A DNA stretch of 64,000 nt, from NCBI GenBank assembly GCA_963662175.1, contig OY759223.1, positions 19,631,460 to 19,695,459 on the forward strand. The letters are read 5' to 3'. The notes beneath the pieces are model-generated. The model worked only from the letters and a program-made list of their open reading frames with translations. It had not been told where the DNA came from and ran no database searches. Source of the stretch: Aradus depressus. Its lineage: Eukaryota > Arthropoda > Insecta > Hemiptera > Aradidae. This document shows, piece after piece, positions 1 through 11,219 of this stretch (within the stretch, counting starts at the first letter, position 1; each line of letters begins with the position of its first letter). Both the position numbers and the translations under genes were made by a program.

Positions 1-82
1 CCACAAAAATTGTGTACATATATTGTATTAGTTTCGGCTTACACCATCACAACAATAACGTACACATCTTAATCATTGTGAC

Positions 83-245
83 ACATGCGCTTTAACTATG
101 AGGTCATATCGCCTACTACCAGATCGTTCTTTCGTCGTTCTTGTGGACATAAGCCATCTTCCATTGTGGAAGGCCTAAATTTTACCTATTCAGGTTTTGT
201 TACCTAGGCTAGGGATCATTAACGTGTACCTGTTTAACGTCCCAT
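83..245 (-). repeat. SINE-A fragment (body only)
   Basis: Reverse-strand body of the tRNA-derived SINE-A family, recognised by its conserved block (aggtcatatcgcctactacc, then the gtggacataagcc block). The tRNA-like head is missing and the copy is diverged, so it is old. Bases 246-800 are AT-rich and hold nothing else I can support. Confidence 0.6.
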
Positions 246-807
246 CAACTTTTCGAATTACTGTCTTTATTTGTATGTATATATATTTTTTTCTTATAAC
301 AATTTCTTTTGTACAATATATGTTATTTTTTAAAGTATTATATCGTGGGCTTACAAGCGAAAGCCACTAAATCATGATATTTTTTTATCATTATTATTTT
401 TTTTGAATCTATTTTGAAAGACTAAAACATGTAAAAAACATACTATTCCCAAGTATATACTTTTTCACCTAAAGTAATTAATCACATCAAAATAATTTGT
501 AGCAAAATTAAGAAAGGGGTTTGAATATTAAAATTGTCCATAACTCAAAACCATCTTTTCAGACTTAATGCCTTTTGCTTGTAAGTATTGTGCAAAATAT
601 ATTGTAGTAAAAAAATTAAAATTAAAATAAATACAGTATTCTTGGTCTACTAACCATCAAAGGGTTGGGCCTCAGTTCTTATTTTATATAATAGGAGAAA
701 AAATAAATTTAATAATAATAAATAAAAGATAAACTAAAAAAAAGTGGTTAGTATAAGGAAGTACTGTTATGGCCACATGACATATAATTTATTTTTTCTT
801 TATTTCT

Positions 808-985
808 ATTAGTTATTATGACTCATGCTCGGGCTTTAACTACAAGGCCATATCGCCGACTACAAAAGCGCTCTTTCGTCACTCTGGTAGACATAAGCCC
901 GAATCTACACTGGGAGTCCTGAATCTTGCCTACACTAAATCTTTATTCTCCTAGGGTAGGGGTCTTTAATGAGAACCTGACATCG
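808..985 (-). repeat. SINE-A fragment, 'tagttattatgac' subfamily
   Basis: Minus-strand SINE-A body. Its 3' end is the ttagttattatgactcat type rather than the CCTAA-tailed type, which marks a second subfamily. No head and no clear target-site duplication. Confidence 0.6.
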
Positions 986-1037
986 TCACAACCCAAAAAT
1001 AAATGGAGAACTGACGATATAGTAATATAGGTTAGGT

Positions 1038-1288
1038 TTTTTATCTAAAAGGTGAAAAAAACCTTGAGCATGCCGTCCTTCGGATGGGATGTTAAGCCAG
1101 GGTCCCGAGCCTGTACGATGTCAGTTACTCATTAAAGATCCCTATCCTAGATGAATAAACCTAGGTAGGTAAAATTTAGGACTCCTAGAGTCGGATTCAT
1201 GTCCAACCGAGTCATGAAAGAGCGCTCTGATAGCAGGCGATATGACCTTGTAGTTAAAGCCCGGGCATGAGTCATAATAGCTAACTAA
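1038..1288 (+). repeat. SINE-A fragment, head missing
   Basis: Plus-strand SINE-A body from the 'tatctNNNaggtgaaaaaaacc' block to the 'gggcatgagtcataatagc' end. It lies about 50 bases from the TRAF-like exon and so within the flanking intron (minus-strand gene). Confidence 0.65.
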
Positions 1289-1339
1289 CGAGATGCAATA
1301 CTTCACATTGTGGGTAAGTTATTCAATAAATGTACATAC

Positions 1340-1435
1340 CTTTAATTTTTTTAACTGGTCACTCCATTTGCATCCCTCTTTGTGGTGTATGCAGTAGACA
1401 ACAGACGACATGATGTCTTTGTCTGTGTCAGAAAT
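1340..1435 (-). CDS. Traf4: Internal coding exon of a TRAF-type zinc-finger protein (Traf4-like)
   Basis: Seen: on the minus strand a pyrimidine-rich tract ending tttatttcag precedes 96 bases that are fully open, followed by the donor gtatgt. The exon is exactly 32 codons with phase 0 at both ends. The peptide contains VVYCIHHKEGCKWSDQLKK; cysteines at exon residues 15 and 22 followed by a W-S-D-x-L pattern are typical of the first half of a TRAF zinc finger. Known: TRAF proteins are cytoplasmic adaptors of TNF-receptor and Toll-type signalling, and insect Traf4 has a series of these fingers followed by a MATH domain. The finger's remaining His and Cys should be in the next exon, which would lie to the left of this window. 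The phase matches the exon at 31635-31742. Assignment to Traf4 rather than another TRAF is from memory of the family pattern. It could also be a pseudo-exon, but splice sites, phase and motif agree. Confidence 0.68.
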
Positions 1436-1636
1436 CTGAAATAAAAACAATAATTATTCAAATTAGTTGTTAACCAGGATATGAATAATATAAATGGAAT
1501 TGATTAATAGAGATTAAGCCAATAAAATGACAATTTACAAGACTATAATATGCCCGATAAATACGTCACCAACAAATTACTCCATGAAGACCTTAATAGA
1601 AGACGGCTTCGACATTTTCTAACTGTAGTTCAAACA

Positions 1637-1650
1637 TGTATATATATATA

Positions 1651-1694
<44 letters not shown>
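1637..1694. repeat. (TA)n microsatellite
   Basis: Nearly pure TA run, with a second, shorter TA-rich run near 1751-1780. The open reading frames across it are low-complexity artefacts. Confidence 0.9.
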
Positions 1695-1696
<2 letters not shown>

Positions 1697-1784
1697 CCAA
1701 TATAAAAGGAGAATTGATCATATAATCAAGAATGTAAAAGGGTATAAGGTATATATATATTATATTATATATATATATTAGGGT

Positions 1785-2395
1785 GGTCCTTAAATATGCC
1801 ATTTCGCGATTTTGAAACGTGCACACCCTAGAAATTTTCTTCAACCCGAAACAAAATTGTTGGCGCTCAAAAAATTCAAAATACCATTAAAGAACCCGTG
1901 CCCCACAAGGGTTGAAATTTTAATGGAATTTAACATAGGATTCAACGACTATTGCTTTCGCGCATGCTTAGCTCCATAGGTTTTCATTGATATTCTTAAA
2001 ACTTATGGTGTTTAGATGTTTTCGAGGTCGCTGAATAAGATGCCGTTGTCAAAAAGCCGATTTTGACAGTTGGCAGCTGTCAACAAGGCTCCAATTTTCA
2101 GAAAAGCCGTATAAGAACGTTTTTTATATGTTTTCGCGGTCACTGAGCTCAAATTTCGGGTCGAAATTCAATTTCAACACATCACAGCTATCAACGTTGA
2201 TCTCAACAAAACTTTATTTAGCAAATTATGATAAACAGATTTGTTTCAGAGGACAGAGCGAAAAGTTTGTGGACCTTGACTACGCCTTAATGTTTTTTTG
2301 GTTCAATTTTGGAACCAGGGGGTTGAAAAACTGTCAACATCAAATTTCTGACCGATGATTTCCTCTACACTTCGTATAACTAGGGTCAGCTTCTT
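1785..2395. other. Unclassified interspersed sequence with an internal repeat
   Basis: Starts with a ggtggtccttaaatatgcc motif and contains two related blocks (gttttcgaggtcgctgaat near 2018 and gttttcgcggtcactgagc near 2131), which suggests a repeat-derived stretch. A 76-codon open frame at 2128-2358 has no recognisable domain. I see no gene here. Confidence 0.3.
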
Positions 2396-2427
2396 CAAAT
2401 GATAGTGTGCCAGTTTCAACTACTTCC

Positions 2428-2652
2428 CCACCTGTACGAAGTATAGAGGAAGTTATGTAATCAGTCGGAAATTCGATGTCGAGTTTTCACCGGAATTTCA
2501 AGTCAAGAAGGCCGGGATCATAGGGGCTTAACCTAAAAGTCTTAATAGCTGCTGATGTAATCGATGTATCGACATAAAATTGAGTATGGTTCAGATTGAT
2601 CCATTTGCGCTGGGGAAGTTCATTAACATTGATTCACCGACGATTTTTACTT
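2428..2652 (+). repeat. G-repeat, internally deleted copy
   Basis: Copy of the most abundant repeat in the window. It begins acttccccacctgtacgaag and ends at gattcaccgac. The middle subrepeats are shortened. The next copy begins almost at once, so the two stand head to tail. Confidence 0.7.
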
Positions 2653-3095
2653 TCCCATCTATACGATGTATAGGGGAAGTTAATCGGTCAAAAATTTAAT
2701 TAATTTTCAACAGAATTTCATATATTCTCTTGATTTTGAACAAAAAATTCTATGTATCTATGTATGACTGTGACCACGATAACCTCCGATAGAATGAATG
2801 TATCAACATGAAACTTTATATATATGATTCAGAATCCTCCAAGGACGACTCCTATTGATTTTCAGCCAAATCGTCCAGGGAGAAGGGGGATTGGAGGAGG
2901 GCTCAACACAAAAATCCCAATATCTGTCGATATAATAAATATATCTACACAACATTTAGTTTGAAGATCCAGAAGACATTATGTAAGACAAATATAGAGT
3001 TTTAGCCCAAATGGTCGGCGGCTTCAGAGTAAGAGCGAAAAAGTAATAGATTAATTTTGTGTCGGGGAAGTACATAGCCGGTGATTTACCGACTT
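2653..3095 (+). repeat. G-repeat, near full-length copy
   Basis: Begins with the palindromic start (acttt-cccatctatacgatgtata-ggggaagt). It passes through two of the degenerate internal units (aatgaatgtatcaacatgaa..., cctattgattttcagcc...) and ends in ggggaagtacatagccggtgatttaccgac. No coding capacity. Confidence 0.75.
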
Positions 3096-3523
3096 CTTTT
3101 TTTAAAATAAGTGACGCATTGACATTTAACAAATTATACAATAATAATAATTGTATTATACCACTGAAGATAAAGGAACTGGACTAGCACCTGCTTGGAT
3201 AGTTAGGTCCTGGTTGCATAACGAAGGTGGGGGGGCCGCTGTCCTTGCATTTCTCCAACTTGACTTGTCTGTTTTCTCAACAATTTCCGGTCTCTGCACC
3301 AATCACATCACCCACTTACTGCACCTCACCACAAGACAAGGACCGTTACAACTATCTTATACACTCCAACTTGGTTCGTTTTGTTTATAACTGTCAACCA
3401 AGTTTAAATTAAGTGGTTTGCCTTTTTTTTTATTTCACCAGCTGGTATAGCTTGGTATAAGTATAGAAGAAATTATGTTTTTCGGCCCCTGATTTAAAAA
3501 AAAAAAAGGCATCGGTGAATCAT

Positions 3524-3691
3524 CGACAATATACATATATACCATATCGACAATATACTTATATACCATATCGACAATATACTTATATACCACATCGACA
3601 ATATACTTATATACCACATCGACAATATACTTATATACCACATCGACAATATACTTATATACCACATCGACAATATACTTATATACCACAT
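3524..3691. repeat. 24-bp minisatellite, seven units
   Basis: Seven units of cgacaatatacttatatac plus a variable catat/cacat end, period exactly 24. The array is seeded from a G-repeat end (ggtgaatcatcgac just before it). Because 24 is a multiple of 3, several frames stay open across it; these are not genes. Confidence 0.95.
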
Positions 3692-3781
3692 CGACAGTTA
3701 TTGAGATTTTTGACTTGATCCCACCCTTTCCTCCTCTGATTATCCTAGGATTCTGAATGTACATATACAATTTTGTGTCTA

Positions 3782-4060
3782 TAGTTAGTTATTATGACTC
3801 ATATCCGGGCTTTAATTACGAGGTCATATCGCCTACTACCAGAGCGCTCTTTCCTCACTTCGATGGACATGAGCCCGACTCAACTTTGGGAGTCCTAACT
3901 TTTTATTCACCTAGGATAGGGTCTTTAACGAGTACTTGACATCGTACAGGCTCGGGACCATCGCTTAACGTCCCATCCGAAGGACGGCGAGCTTAAGTTT
4001 ATTTTATCTCCCAGATAAGGACCTCGGTCGGGTTTCGAACCCACGAACTTGAGCAAACAC
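3782..4060 (-). repeat. SINE-A copy, 'ttagttattatgac' subfamily
   Basis: Minus-strand copy from the 3' end at 3784 to the B-box region near 4040 (RC of gggttcgaaacccgacc). The A-box half of the tRNA head is lost. Confidence 0.75.
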
Positions 4061-4464
4061 AAAAAGTCTAATAATTGTCATTGTAATGAATGTATCGACA
4101 TGAAATTTTATAGATAAATTCAAACCGTCGATGGTTTTGGAGGGAGAGCGAAAACGTAATTAATCCTCGCTTAAACTCTTTTTGCCAAAGAGAACATTTT
4201 ATAGCTCAACTATTCAGAAAAACATTCATTTTTTTCTTATTCGAGAAACAGCTGTTACAATCATCAACATACGAGCAGCTGCTATGAACATCATCATCTA
4301 TGAAACTGAAATGGCGTCTGCCTTGTGGAGAAAATGAATGTTACTGTGCATCCAGTGAGGAAATTCTGATAAAGAACGATATTTCAATTTAACAAAAAGC
4401 GTTATTGCAATATTACACAGTATATTATAGAACCGATATTGTGTTATAAAGCTTTTTCGTCCTT

Positions 4465-4650
4465 GCCTTTTGTGTTCAAGATTGCGGATTCGAAACGTAG
4501 CCGAAGCCTTAATGTTTTTTTTTTTGTTTTTTTTATTTAGGAGGTAAAACCGTAGGGCAGTCCGTTCCTCGGATGGGAAGTTAAGTCTGAGCAATGTCAG
4601 ATACACCTTGAAGACTACTCAGAGAAGAATCGGGCTCATGTCCACCAGAA
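4465..4650 (+). repeat. Degenerate SINE-A copy
   Basis: Contains a decayed B box (gattcgaaacgtagccgaag), the aggaggtaaaa block, the ctcggatgggaagttaag block and the cgggctcatgtccaccag block. Heavily mutated, so old. Bases 4650-5290 are AT-rich with a short gata-type run near 5130 and no gene. Confidence 0.5.
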
Positions 4651-5291
4651 TGCCAAAATCAGCCAAAAAAATGCATTGGATCAGTAATCGACTTCTGAAG
4701 TGTGGAAAGTCATGGCCAAAAATCGTAGAAAACAAAAAGGTTAAAGCAAAAAAAAAACTCTGTTAGTCATTTCGTAGACATCTTCGTCCTGAAGAGAACG
4801 ACATACTGTACGATCACGTGTGTTTAATAGGATCGTCAGAATCTTTTGCAGAAAATTAAACAACGGGTAAAATTTAATTGCTAGAATTCGTTAGTACCCC
4901 TCTCTACCCGCCAGTCTCCAAGTCAGGCCGAGCCCTCTCATTCATACTATACCCGACACTGATCACCTGCGGAAAGAAACAGTTTGTTTTCAACTTTTTA
5001 GTGCGACTATAATTGAGGGGATGTGTGGATATAACGATATAACTCGAAAATCAACGTTTTGAGAAAAATGAGAAAAACTTTTGAACCCAAGTAAAAATTC
5101 ATTTATAGCAATGCTACTCTGCGAGATAGATAGATAGATGAATTTTGATTCGTAGAAAAAAGAAAAAAAACTAAAGCGTTAGTATTGTTTTGAACTGAGA
5201 ATTCGAGTCACGTCCATTGACTAACATGAATAGTATGACTCGTAGTTCTAACTATAGATTAGTGTCGAAAACAATTCGACATGACGAACTT

Positions 5292-5670
5292 CAGTTTGTA
5301 TCTCCCCAGCTATAGAAAGTTATTTAATTAGTCAGAAATTCGATTTTGAATTTTCACAGGAATTGTATCTTTTCCGACCCCCTAATTTCACAAACTAAAA
5401 AAAAAAATTGCTCTGTGAACATAATAACACCCGATAGAATGAATGTATCGACACGAAATTTTATATATGTATCCAGAATCCCATAAGGACTGCGCCTATT
5501 GATTTTCAGCCAAATCGGCCAAAGAGAAGAGGCGGTTGAGAGGGGGCTTAACACAAAACACTTAAAAGTAATAAATAAAAGTAATGTCGATTGGTTTTGG
5601 AGGGAGAGAGAATACTTAGTTAATTAATTTGTGCTGGGGAAGTAAATAATCGGTGATTCAACGACAATTT
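5292..5670 (+). repeat. G-repeat copy
   Basis: Retains the 5' part (aagttatttaattagtcagaa), the 'gaatgaatgtatcgacacg' unit and the 3' end (ggggaagtaaataatcggtg, attcaacgac). Non-coding. Confidence 0.75.
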
Positions 5671-5892
5671 TTTTTCTCTAAAAGAGGTTGGGAAACTGAA
5701 AAAAATGCCACAACTTCTAGTTCGGAGGGAGAATGTTGCGTTAAAATGATTCTCTTTGTTTCCTTAATGATTTGAGAATATTTTCTATTCACTGAGAATA
5801 AGTGTGTTGCGCATAACTTTGAATTGTATGTATATGATGTGAGAAAAAACTGTTATTCTTACAGACTGTATCCAAAGGTCGTAAATAGTGGA

Positions 5893-6150
5893 GGTTGCTG
5901 ATAGCTCAGAGGTAGCATGGGTGTCTACCGAGCTCAAGATGGCGGGTTCGAAACCTGGTGGAGGCCCTTTATCTGGGAGGTGAAAAAAACCTTGAGCATG
6001 CCGTCCTTCGGATGGGAAGTTAAGCTATGATTCCGAGTCCGAGTACGATGTTTGTAAAGATGCCTACATTTACGACCCTCACAGTAAAGTCGGGCTGACA
6101 ATTAGCAGAGCAACGAAAGAGCGCTCTGGTAGTAGACATTATGACGTAAT
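5893..6150 (+). repeat. SINE-A related copy with intact head
   Basis: Has tagctcagagg as an A box and ggttcgaaacc as a B box, followed by the standard body. The head sequence (gctgatagctcagaggtagc) differs from the common gagggcgccggtagctc form, so this is a divergent subfamily. The 3' tail is lost. Confidence 0.7.
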
Positions 6151-6321
6151 TCCCTCTGAATCCTTTTTTTTTTTCTTTTACCAAATATGGCTGACAATCA
6201 GGTGTTTCACATATGAACTTCCGAATCCATTGTGATGTAAACAATACACACATTGTAATAATATTAAAATACTCCAAAATTAATTATTATTTTTTAAAGA
6301 AGAGAATCGTCGAAGTTTTGA

Positions 6322-6453
6322 AGGTTTGCGGGTTCGAATCCCGTCCGGGAGTGAGTTTTATTTTATAGATAGAACTCCCTCCCGGGGCCATGGATGTCGT
6401 AAATAACTAGTAAATTACATATTGACATGGCTAATATGCATCGTACATAAGGC

Positions 6454-6533
<80 letters not shown>
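6322..6533 (+). repeat. SINE-B copy, 5'-truncated, with a 79-base A tail
   Basis: Keeps the B box (gggttcgaatcccgtccg) and the body ending taatatgcatcgtacataag, then 79 uninterrupted A residues (6455-6533). No convincing target-site duplication. The poly(T) open frame on the other strand is an artefact. Confidence 0.85.
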
Positions 6534-6535
<2 letters not shown>

Positions 6536-6965
6536 TTTTCGATAACGGCTGAAATATATTTTTTTTATAAAATAAAAAACAGCTGTTGAGACATTAATGA
6601 ATTGAGAAGTGATGAATGTGAAGCGTGTCATATATTCGCTTCATCGCAAATGAAAAGAGAACAATGAACAGTCAAAAACAAATGGCGCAGATCAGCTGTT
6701 TGAATAGACACAGTCGAAAGAGAGTTGTGTTAGGGTTAAGGCGTCTAGTGAGAGGGAATGGCGAAATAAGGAAAATTTAAGAACAATTGGAAGTGGACTG
6801 AAAGAAAGAAGGCACTGTTTTTTTTTTTTTTAATTAAATTATTGATGCCCATTTTTGATGACCGCACAGAAAAGTTGTAGTTTTAGTAATTAGTTAGTAG
6901 TATGATTTTTGTAAATAATTTATATTATTATTTTCCAAACTTAGTTTTTAAGTTTATAATGTAGG

Positions 6966-7184
6966 GGGCCATGGTGGCCGTGCGGGCTAGAGCGTAGGGC
7001 TTTGGTCGCATGCTCTCACCATGGTTTGCGGGTTCGAATCCCGTCCGGGAGTGAGTTTTATTTCGTAGATAGAACTCCCTCCCGGGGCCATGGATGTCTT
7101 AAATAATTATATACAACACATTGACATGGCTAATATGCACCGTACATAAAGCCAAAAGAAAAAAAAAGAAAAAAAAAAAAAAAA
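6966..7184 (+). repeat. SINE-B, full-length tRNA-derived SINE
   Basis: Head with A-box-like ggtggccgtgcgggctagag and B box ggttcgaatccc (tRNA Leu/Ser-like arrangement), a short body and an A-rich tail. A perfect 16-base target-site duplication, aagtttataatgtagg, flanks it (6950-6965 and 7185-7200). This fixes both ends and shows insertion by target-primed reverse transcription. Confidence 0.93.
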
Positions 7185-7329
7185 AAGTTTATAATGTAGG
7201 ATAAGATTAATTAAATTTGTTCTCTATTCTATGCTATTCTCAACTTTCCCTGTCAAAAAAATAAGAAGATACCTTTGATTGAACATTTTTGCACATTTAT
7301 GAAAATTTGATGGCATCATTATTATCGTT

Positions 7330-7510
7330 TGAAAAAAATCCAAATGGAACAATTATTAATTGAAAATTTTTTGATACTCTTTCTTAAAAATTGCATGTCA
7401 CCAAGTTTCTATATTTTTTTAAAGACCCTTTCCGGAAACAACTGTAGACAGCAAAATTTAGTAGAAGACCAGCAAACAATTTCTATAGGAAATGTGATTG
7501 TTTATTATTT
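7330..7510 (+). repeat. Dispersed repeat R
   Basis: Shares a block of about 130 bases with 27225-27375 and 44960-45105 (key words: aagaccctttccggaaacaac, then ttctataggaaatgtg). Function and class unknown. Confidence 0.55.
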
Positions 7511-7770
7511 GTATTATTATTATTTCTTATTATTTTATTTTACATTTTTATTATCACACCAAACATAAAATGTAGAAACGAATTTTTGTGAGCTTTTGAA
7601 TCCATATGAAAAAATTCATTTGAGCCATTCATTCCATCGGCAATCATTATGATCTTCCAAAAGCATTTCAAAAATGTTATAATAAATATTAATTTAATTT
7701 TAAATAAAAAAATATATCTACTCTATTTATTATATACTTTATTTATCCACTGTATAGGGGGGGGGTAGCT

Positions 7771-8098
7771 GGCGCCGGTAGCTCAGTGGTAAGCGTGCTT
7801 GACTTCTGAGCTCAAGGTCGTGGGTTCGTAGCCCGACCGAGGCCCTTAGTTTATTTTAACTGGGAGGTAAAATAAACTTAAGCACGCCGTCCTTCGGATG
7901 GGACGTTAAGCGATGGTCCCGAGCCTGTACGATGTCAGGTGCTCGTTGAAGACCCCTGCCCTAGGTGAATAAAAATTTAGGACTCCCACAGTAGAGTCGG
8001 GCTCATGTCCACCAGAGTGACGAAAGAGCGCTCTGGTAGTAGGCGATATGACCTCGTAGTTAAAGCCCGGGTATGAGTCATAAAACCTAACCTAACCT
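7771..8098 (+). repeat. SINE-A full-length copy with CCTAA tail
   Basis: Pol III A box tagctcagtgg, variant B box ggttcgtagcc, body, and tail aacctaacctaacct. Flanked by a short duplication (actgtata on both sides). The head resembles an elongator tRNA, but the sequence runs on for 330 bases, so it is a SINE and not a tRNA gene. Confidence 0.9.
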
Positions 8099-8253
8099 CT
8101 ACTGTATAATATTATTACCTTCATATTTTCAAGTATTTATTTATTCATTCAATTTTATTTTTTAGTAGTACCTATTGTTAACTCTAATCCAGGTGTGTCA
8201 GACTCTACGAGTTAATATCTGTTTATGTATCTAATTTATAAGCTATCTTAATG

Positions 8254-8597
8254 AGGGCGCCGGTAGCTCAGTGGTATGCGTGCTTGACTTCTGAGCTCAA
8301 GGTCGTGGGTTCGTAGCCCGACCGAGGCCCTTAGTTTATTTTATCTGGGAGGTAAAATAAACTTAAGCACGCCGTCCTTCGGATGGGACGTTAAGCGATG
8401 GTCCCGAGCCTGTACGATGTCAGGTACTCGTTAAAGACCCCTACCCTAGATGAATAAAAATTTAGGGTAGGCAAAATTTAGGACTCCCACAGTAGAGTCG
8501 GGCTCATGTCCACCAGAGTGACGAAAGAGCGCTCTGGTAGTAGGCGATATGACCTCGTAGTTAAAGCCCGGGTATGAGTCATAAAACCTAACCTAAC
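8254..8597 (+). repeat. SINE-A full-length copy with CCTAA tail
   Basis: A box tagctcagtgg, B box ggttcgtagcc, tail cctaaccta. Perfect 11-base duplication ctatcttaatg (8243-8253 and 8598-8608). Confidence 0.93.
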
Positions 8598-8924
8598 CTA
8601 TCTTAATGTACATTCTTATGACGTAATCTATAATCAAGTTATGGTTTATCGGAAATAAATATTATTATAACTACATAATTTATGTTAAGTACAACTGGAT
8701 AAGTAAAACAAAGTCCTTTCATTTTTAAAAATCTTAAAATTAGCGAAATTGATCTATGAGTTCATTGGCAAATTATTATTAACTTTATCTTATAAATAAA
8801 ATTAAGTGAATGTCTGTATGTCTGTTTGTCTGGGCATCACACGGAAACAGCTAATCGTATTCTCATGGTACATGGTTGGAGTGTATTATTCACTTATTTC
8901 ATAATATGTAAGAATAACAAAGCT

Positions 8925-9191
8925 GCTGAGGGCGCCGGTAGCTTAGTGGTATGCGTGCTTGCTTACTGAACTCAAGATCGCAGGTTCGAATCCCGGCCGA
9001 GGCCATTAGTTCATTTTATCTGAGAAGTAAAAAACAAACCTTTAGGTGAATAAAAATTTAGGATAGGCAAAATTTAAGACTTCCATAGCCCATAGTAGAG
9101 TCGGGCTCATGTCCACCGGAGTGATGAAAGAGCGCTCTGGTAGTAGGCGATATGACCTTATAGTTAAAGCCCGGGCATGAGTCATAATAGC
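8925..9191 (+). repeat. SINE-A, second subfamily, internally deleted
   Basis: Head with A box tagcttagtgg and canonical B box ggttcgaatcc. The body lacks the middle block and ends catgagtcataatag without CCTAA repeats. Ten-base duplication taacaaagct on both sides (8915-8924 and 9192-9201). Confidence 0.88.
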
Positions 9192-9485
9192 TAACAAAGC
9201 TTCATTTGTATATTTTTTGTTTCAGATAGCAGCATTGTTCCGGTTTACTTCTCTTGGAAAGTCAAAATGAAACCTGTCCAATAGATTATTCGTTCTTCCG
9301 AATTTCACCGGATAAAATTAAATATGCCTGCCTAATTAATTCTTATGAAATAATCCATCCTTATTAAATAAGACATATCCTTCCTTTTAAAACGATTTCT
9401 TTAGAATTGAGGAAACATTTAGAATATATAATTCTGAATCAGAAAAAATTGTAATCGTTAAAGACACAAGTTGCTAGACACATAG

Positions 9486-10500
9486 ACTCGCATATTAAAA
9501 TTTATTTGCTGATCTTAATGTGAAGAATTTGTTTAATGTTGTTCATTACATTCTTTTGTTAAGATCTGTGATCCTTCATACTTTTTAATGTTAATTAATT
9601 TGAAATCTTAAGTAATTTACAGAAGAATTAACATTAAAAAGTATGAAAGTTTACAGATCGAAATAAAATACTCAATATATTCGCATATATTGCAGTTTAT
9701 TTGCTGATCTTAATGTGAAGAATTTGTTTAATGTTGTTCATTACATTCTTTTGTTAAGATCTGTGATCCTTCATACTTTTTAATGTTAATTAATTTGAAA
9801 TCTTAAGTAATTTACAGAAGAATTAACATTAAAAAGTATGAAAGTTTACAGATCGAAATAAAATACTCAATATATTCGCATATATTGCAGTTTATTTGCT
9901 GATCTTAATGTGAAGAATTTGTTTAATGTTGTTCATTACATTCTTTTGTTAAGATCTGTGATCCTTCATACTTTTTAATGTTAATTAATTTGAAATCTTA
10001 AGTAATTTACAGAAGAATTAACATTAAAAAGTATGAAAGTTTACAGATCGAAATAAAATACTCAATATATTCGCATATATTGCAGTTTATTTGCTGATCT
10101 TAATGTGAAGAATTTGTTTAATGTTGTTCATTACATTCTTTTGTTAAGATCTGTGATCCTTCATACTTTTTAATGTTAATTAATTTGAAATCTTAAGTAA
10201 TTTACAGAAGAATTAACATTAAAAAGTATGAAAGTTTACAGATCGAAATAAAATACTCAATATATTCGCATATATTGCAGTTTATTTGCTGATCTTTATG
10301 TGAAGAATTTGTTTAATGTTGTTCATTACATTCTTTTGTTAAGATCTGTAAACTTTCATACTTTTTAATGTTAATTCTTCAGTAGATTACTTAAGATTTC
10401 AAATTAATTAACATTAAAAAGTATGAAAATTTACAGATCTCAACAAACGAATGTAATGAACAACATTAAACAAATTTTTCACATAAATATAAGCAAATCA
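9486..10500. repeat. 195-bp foldback/tandem array
   Basis: Four head-to-tail units with a period of exactly 195 (tttatttgctgatct at 9501, 9696, 9891, 10086) and a fifth start at 10281. Each unit contains an inner inverted repeat (catactttttaatgttaatt against its complement) around a 29-base loop. In the fifth unit the loop is inverted, and the unit ends in a reverse copy of the outer arm (aacaacattaaacaaatt...), making a complete foldback element of about 215 bases. Non-coding; likely a miniature element turned into a satellite. Confidence 0.95.
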
Positions 10501-10636
10501 ATCAGAGGCTAGTTAGAATTTTTATAGATAACAATTAAAAATTGTTTGAATAATTAAGATGTTATTGTTATATGAATTACTGTCGAACATCATATGATGT
10601 TATATAAATAGAATACAATAAATAATGATTCTAGAG

Positions 10637-10928
10637 GGCGCCGGTAGCTCAGTGGTATGCGTGCTTGACTTCTGAGCTCAAGAACGTGAGTCAATCCCGA
10701 CCGAGGCCCTTAGTTTATTTTATCTGGGAGGTAAAATAAACTTAAGCACGCCTTCCTTCGGATGGGACGTTAAGCGATGGTCCCGAGCCGGTACGATGTC
10801 AGGTACTCGTTAAAGACCCCTACCCCAGTTGAATAAAAATTCAGGGTAGGCAAAAGTAGAGTCGGGCTCATGTCCACCAGAGTGACGAAAAAGCGCTCTG
10901 GTAGTAGGCGATATGACCACGTAGTTAT
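10637..10928 (+). repeat. SINE-A copy, 3' end truncated
   Basis: Head gggcgccggtagctcagtgg with a damaged B box (gtgagtcaatcccgacc), then body to tatgaccacgtagtta. The CCTAA tail is absent. Confidence 0.88.
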
Positions 10929-10934
10929 ACATTA

Positions 10935-11190
10935 TATATTATTGTTACAGTATATTATAACAACTCCTATACATTAAGGCTTCTATAGTGTATTATCACT
11001 ATAGATTATTTTTGAATGACAGATAACGAGTAAGTACCAAAGAGCCCAATAACTGTCGATGTAATGAATATATCGACAAGAAATTTAGCATGAGGATTCA
11101 ACAGTCGCATTGATTTTTAGCCAAAACAATCGATTAGTTTAAAGAGAGAGCGAAAATTTAATTGAGTAATTCACGCTGGAGAAGTAGGTA
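10935..11190 (+). repeat. Composite repeat ending in a G-repeat 3' half
   Basis: A 'cttctatagtgt' block joined to the last G-repeat unit (aatatatcgacaagaaattt ... ttcacgctggagaagtagg). The same junction recurs at 15590-15920, so the two were copied as one piece. Confidence 0.65.
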
Positions 11191-11219
11191 TTGCTAGTGA
11201 TCAAAATGGTGGAGTGGGA

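Noticed and set aside
3435..3770. Long repetitive frames (111, 65 and 67 codons) on both strands
   Set aside because: They arise because the 24-bp minisatellite period is a multiple of 3; no other coding evidence.
6431..6631. 66-codon frame rich in phenylalanine
   Set aside because: Translation of the 79-base A run on the opposite strand.
7771..8600. Internal telomeric array
   Set aside because: The CCTAA units occur only as two to four copies at SINE tails, not as a telomere-like array.
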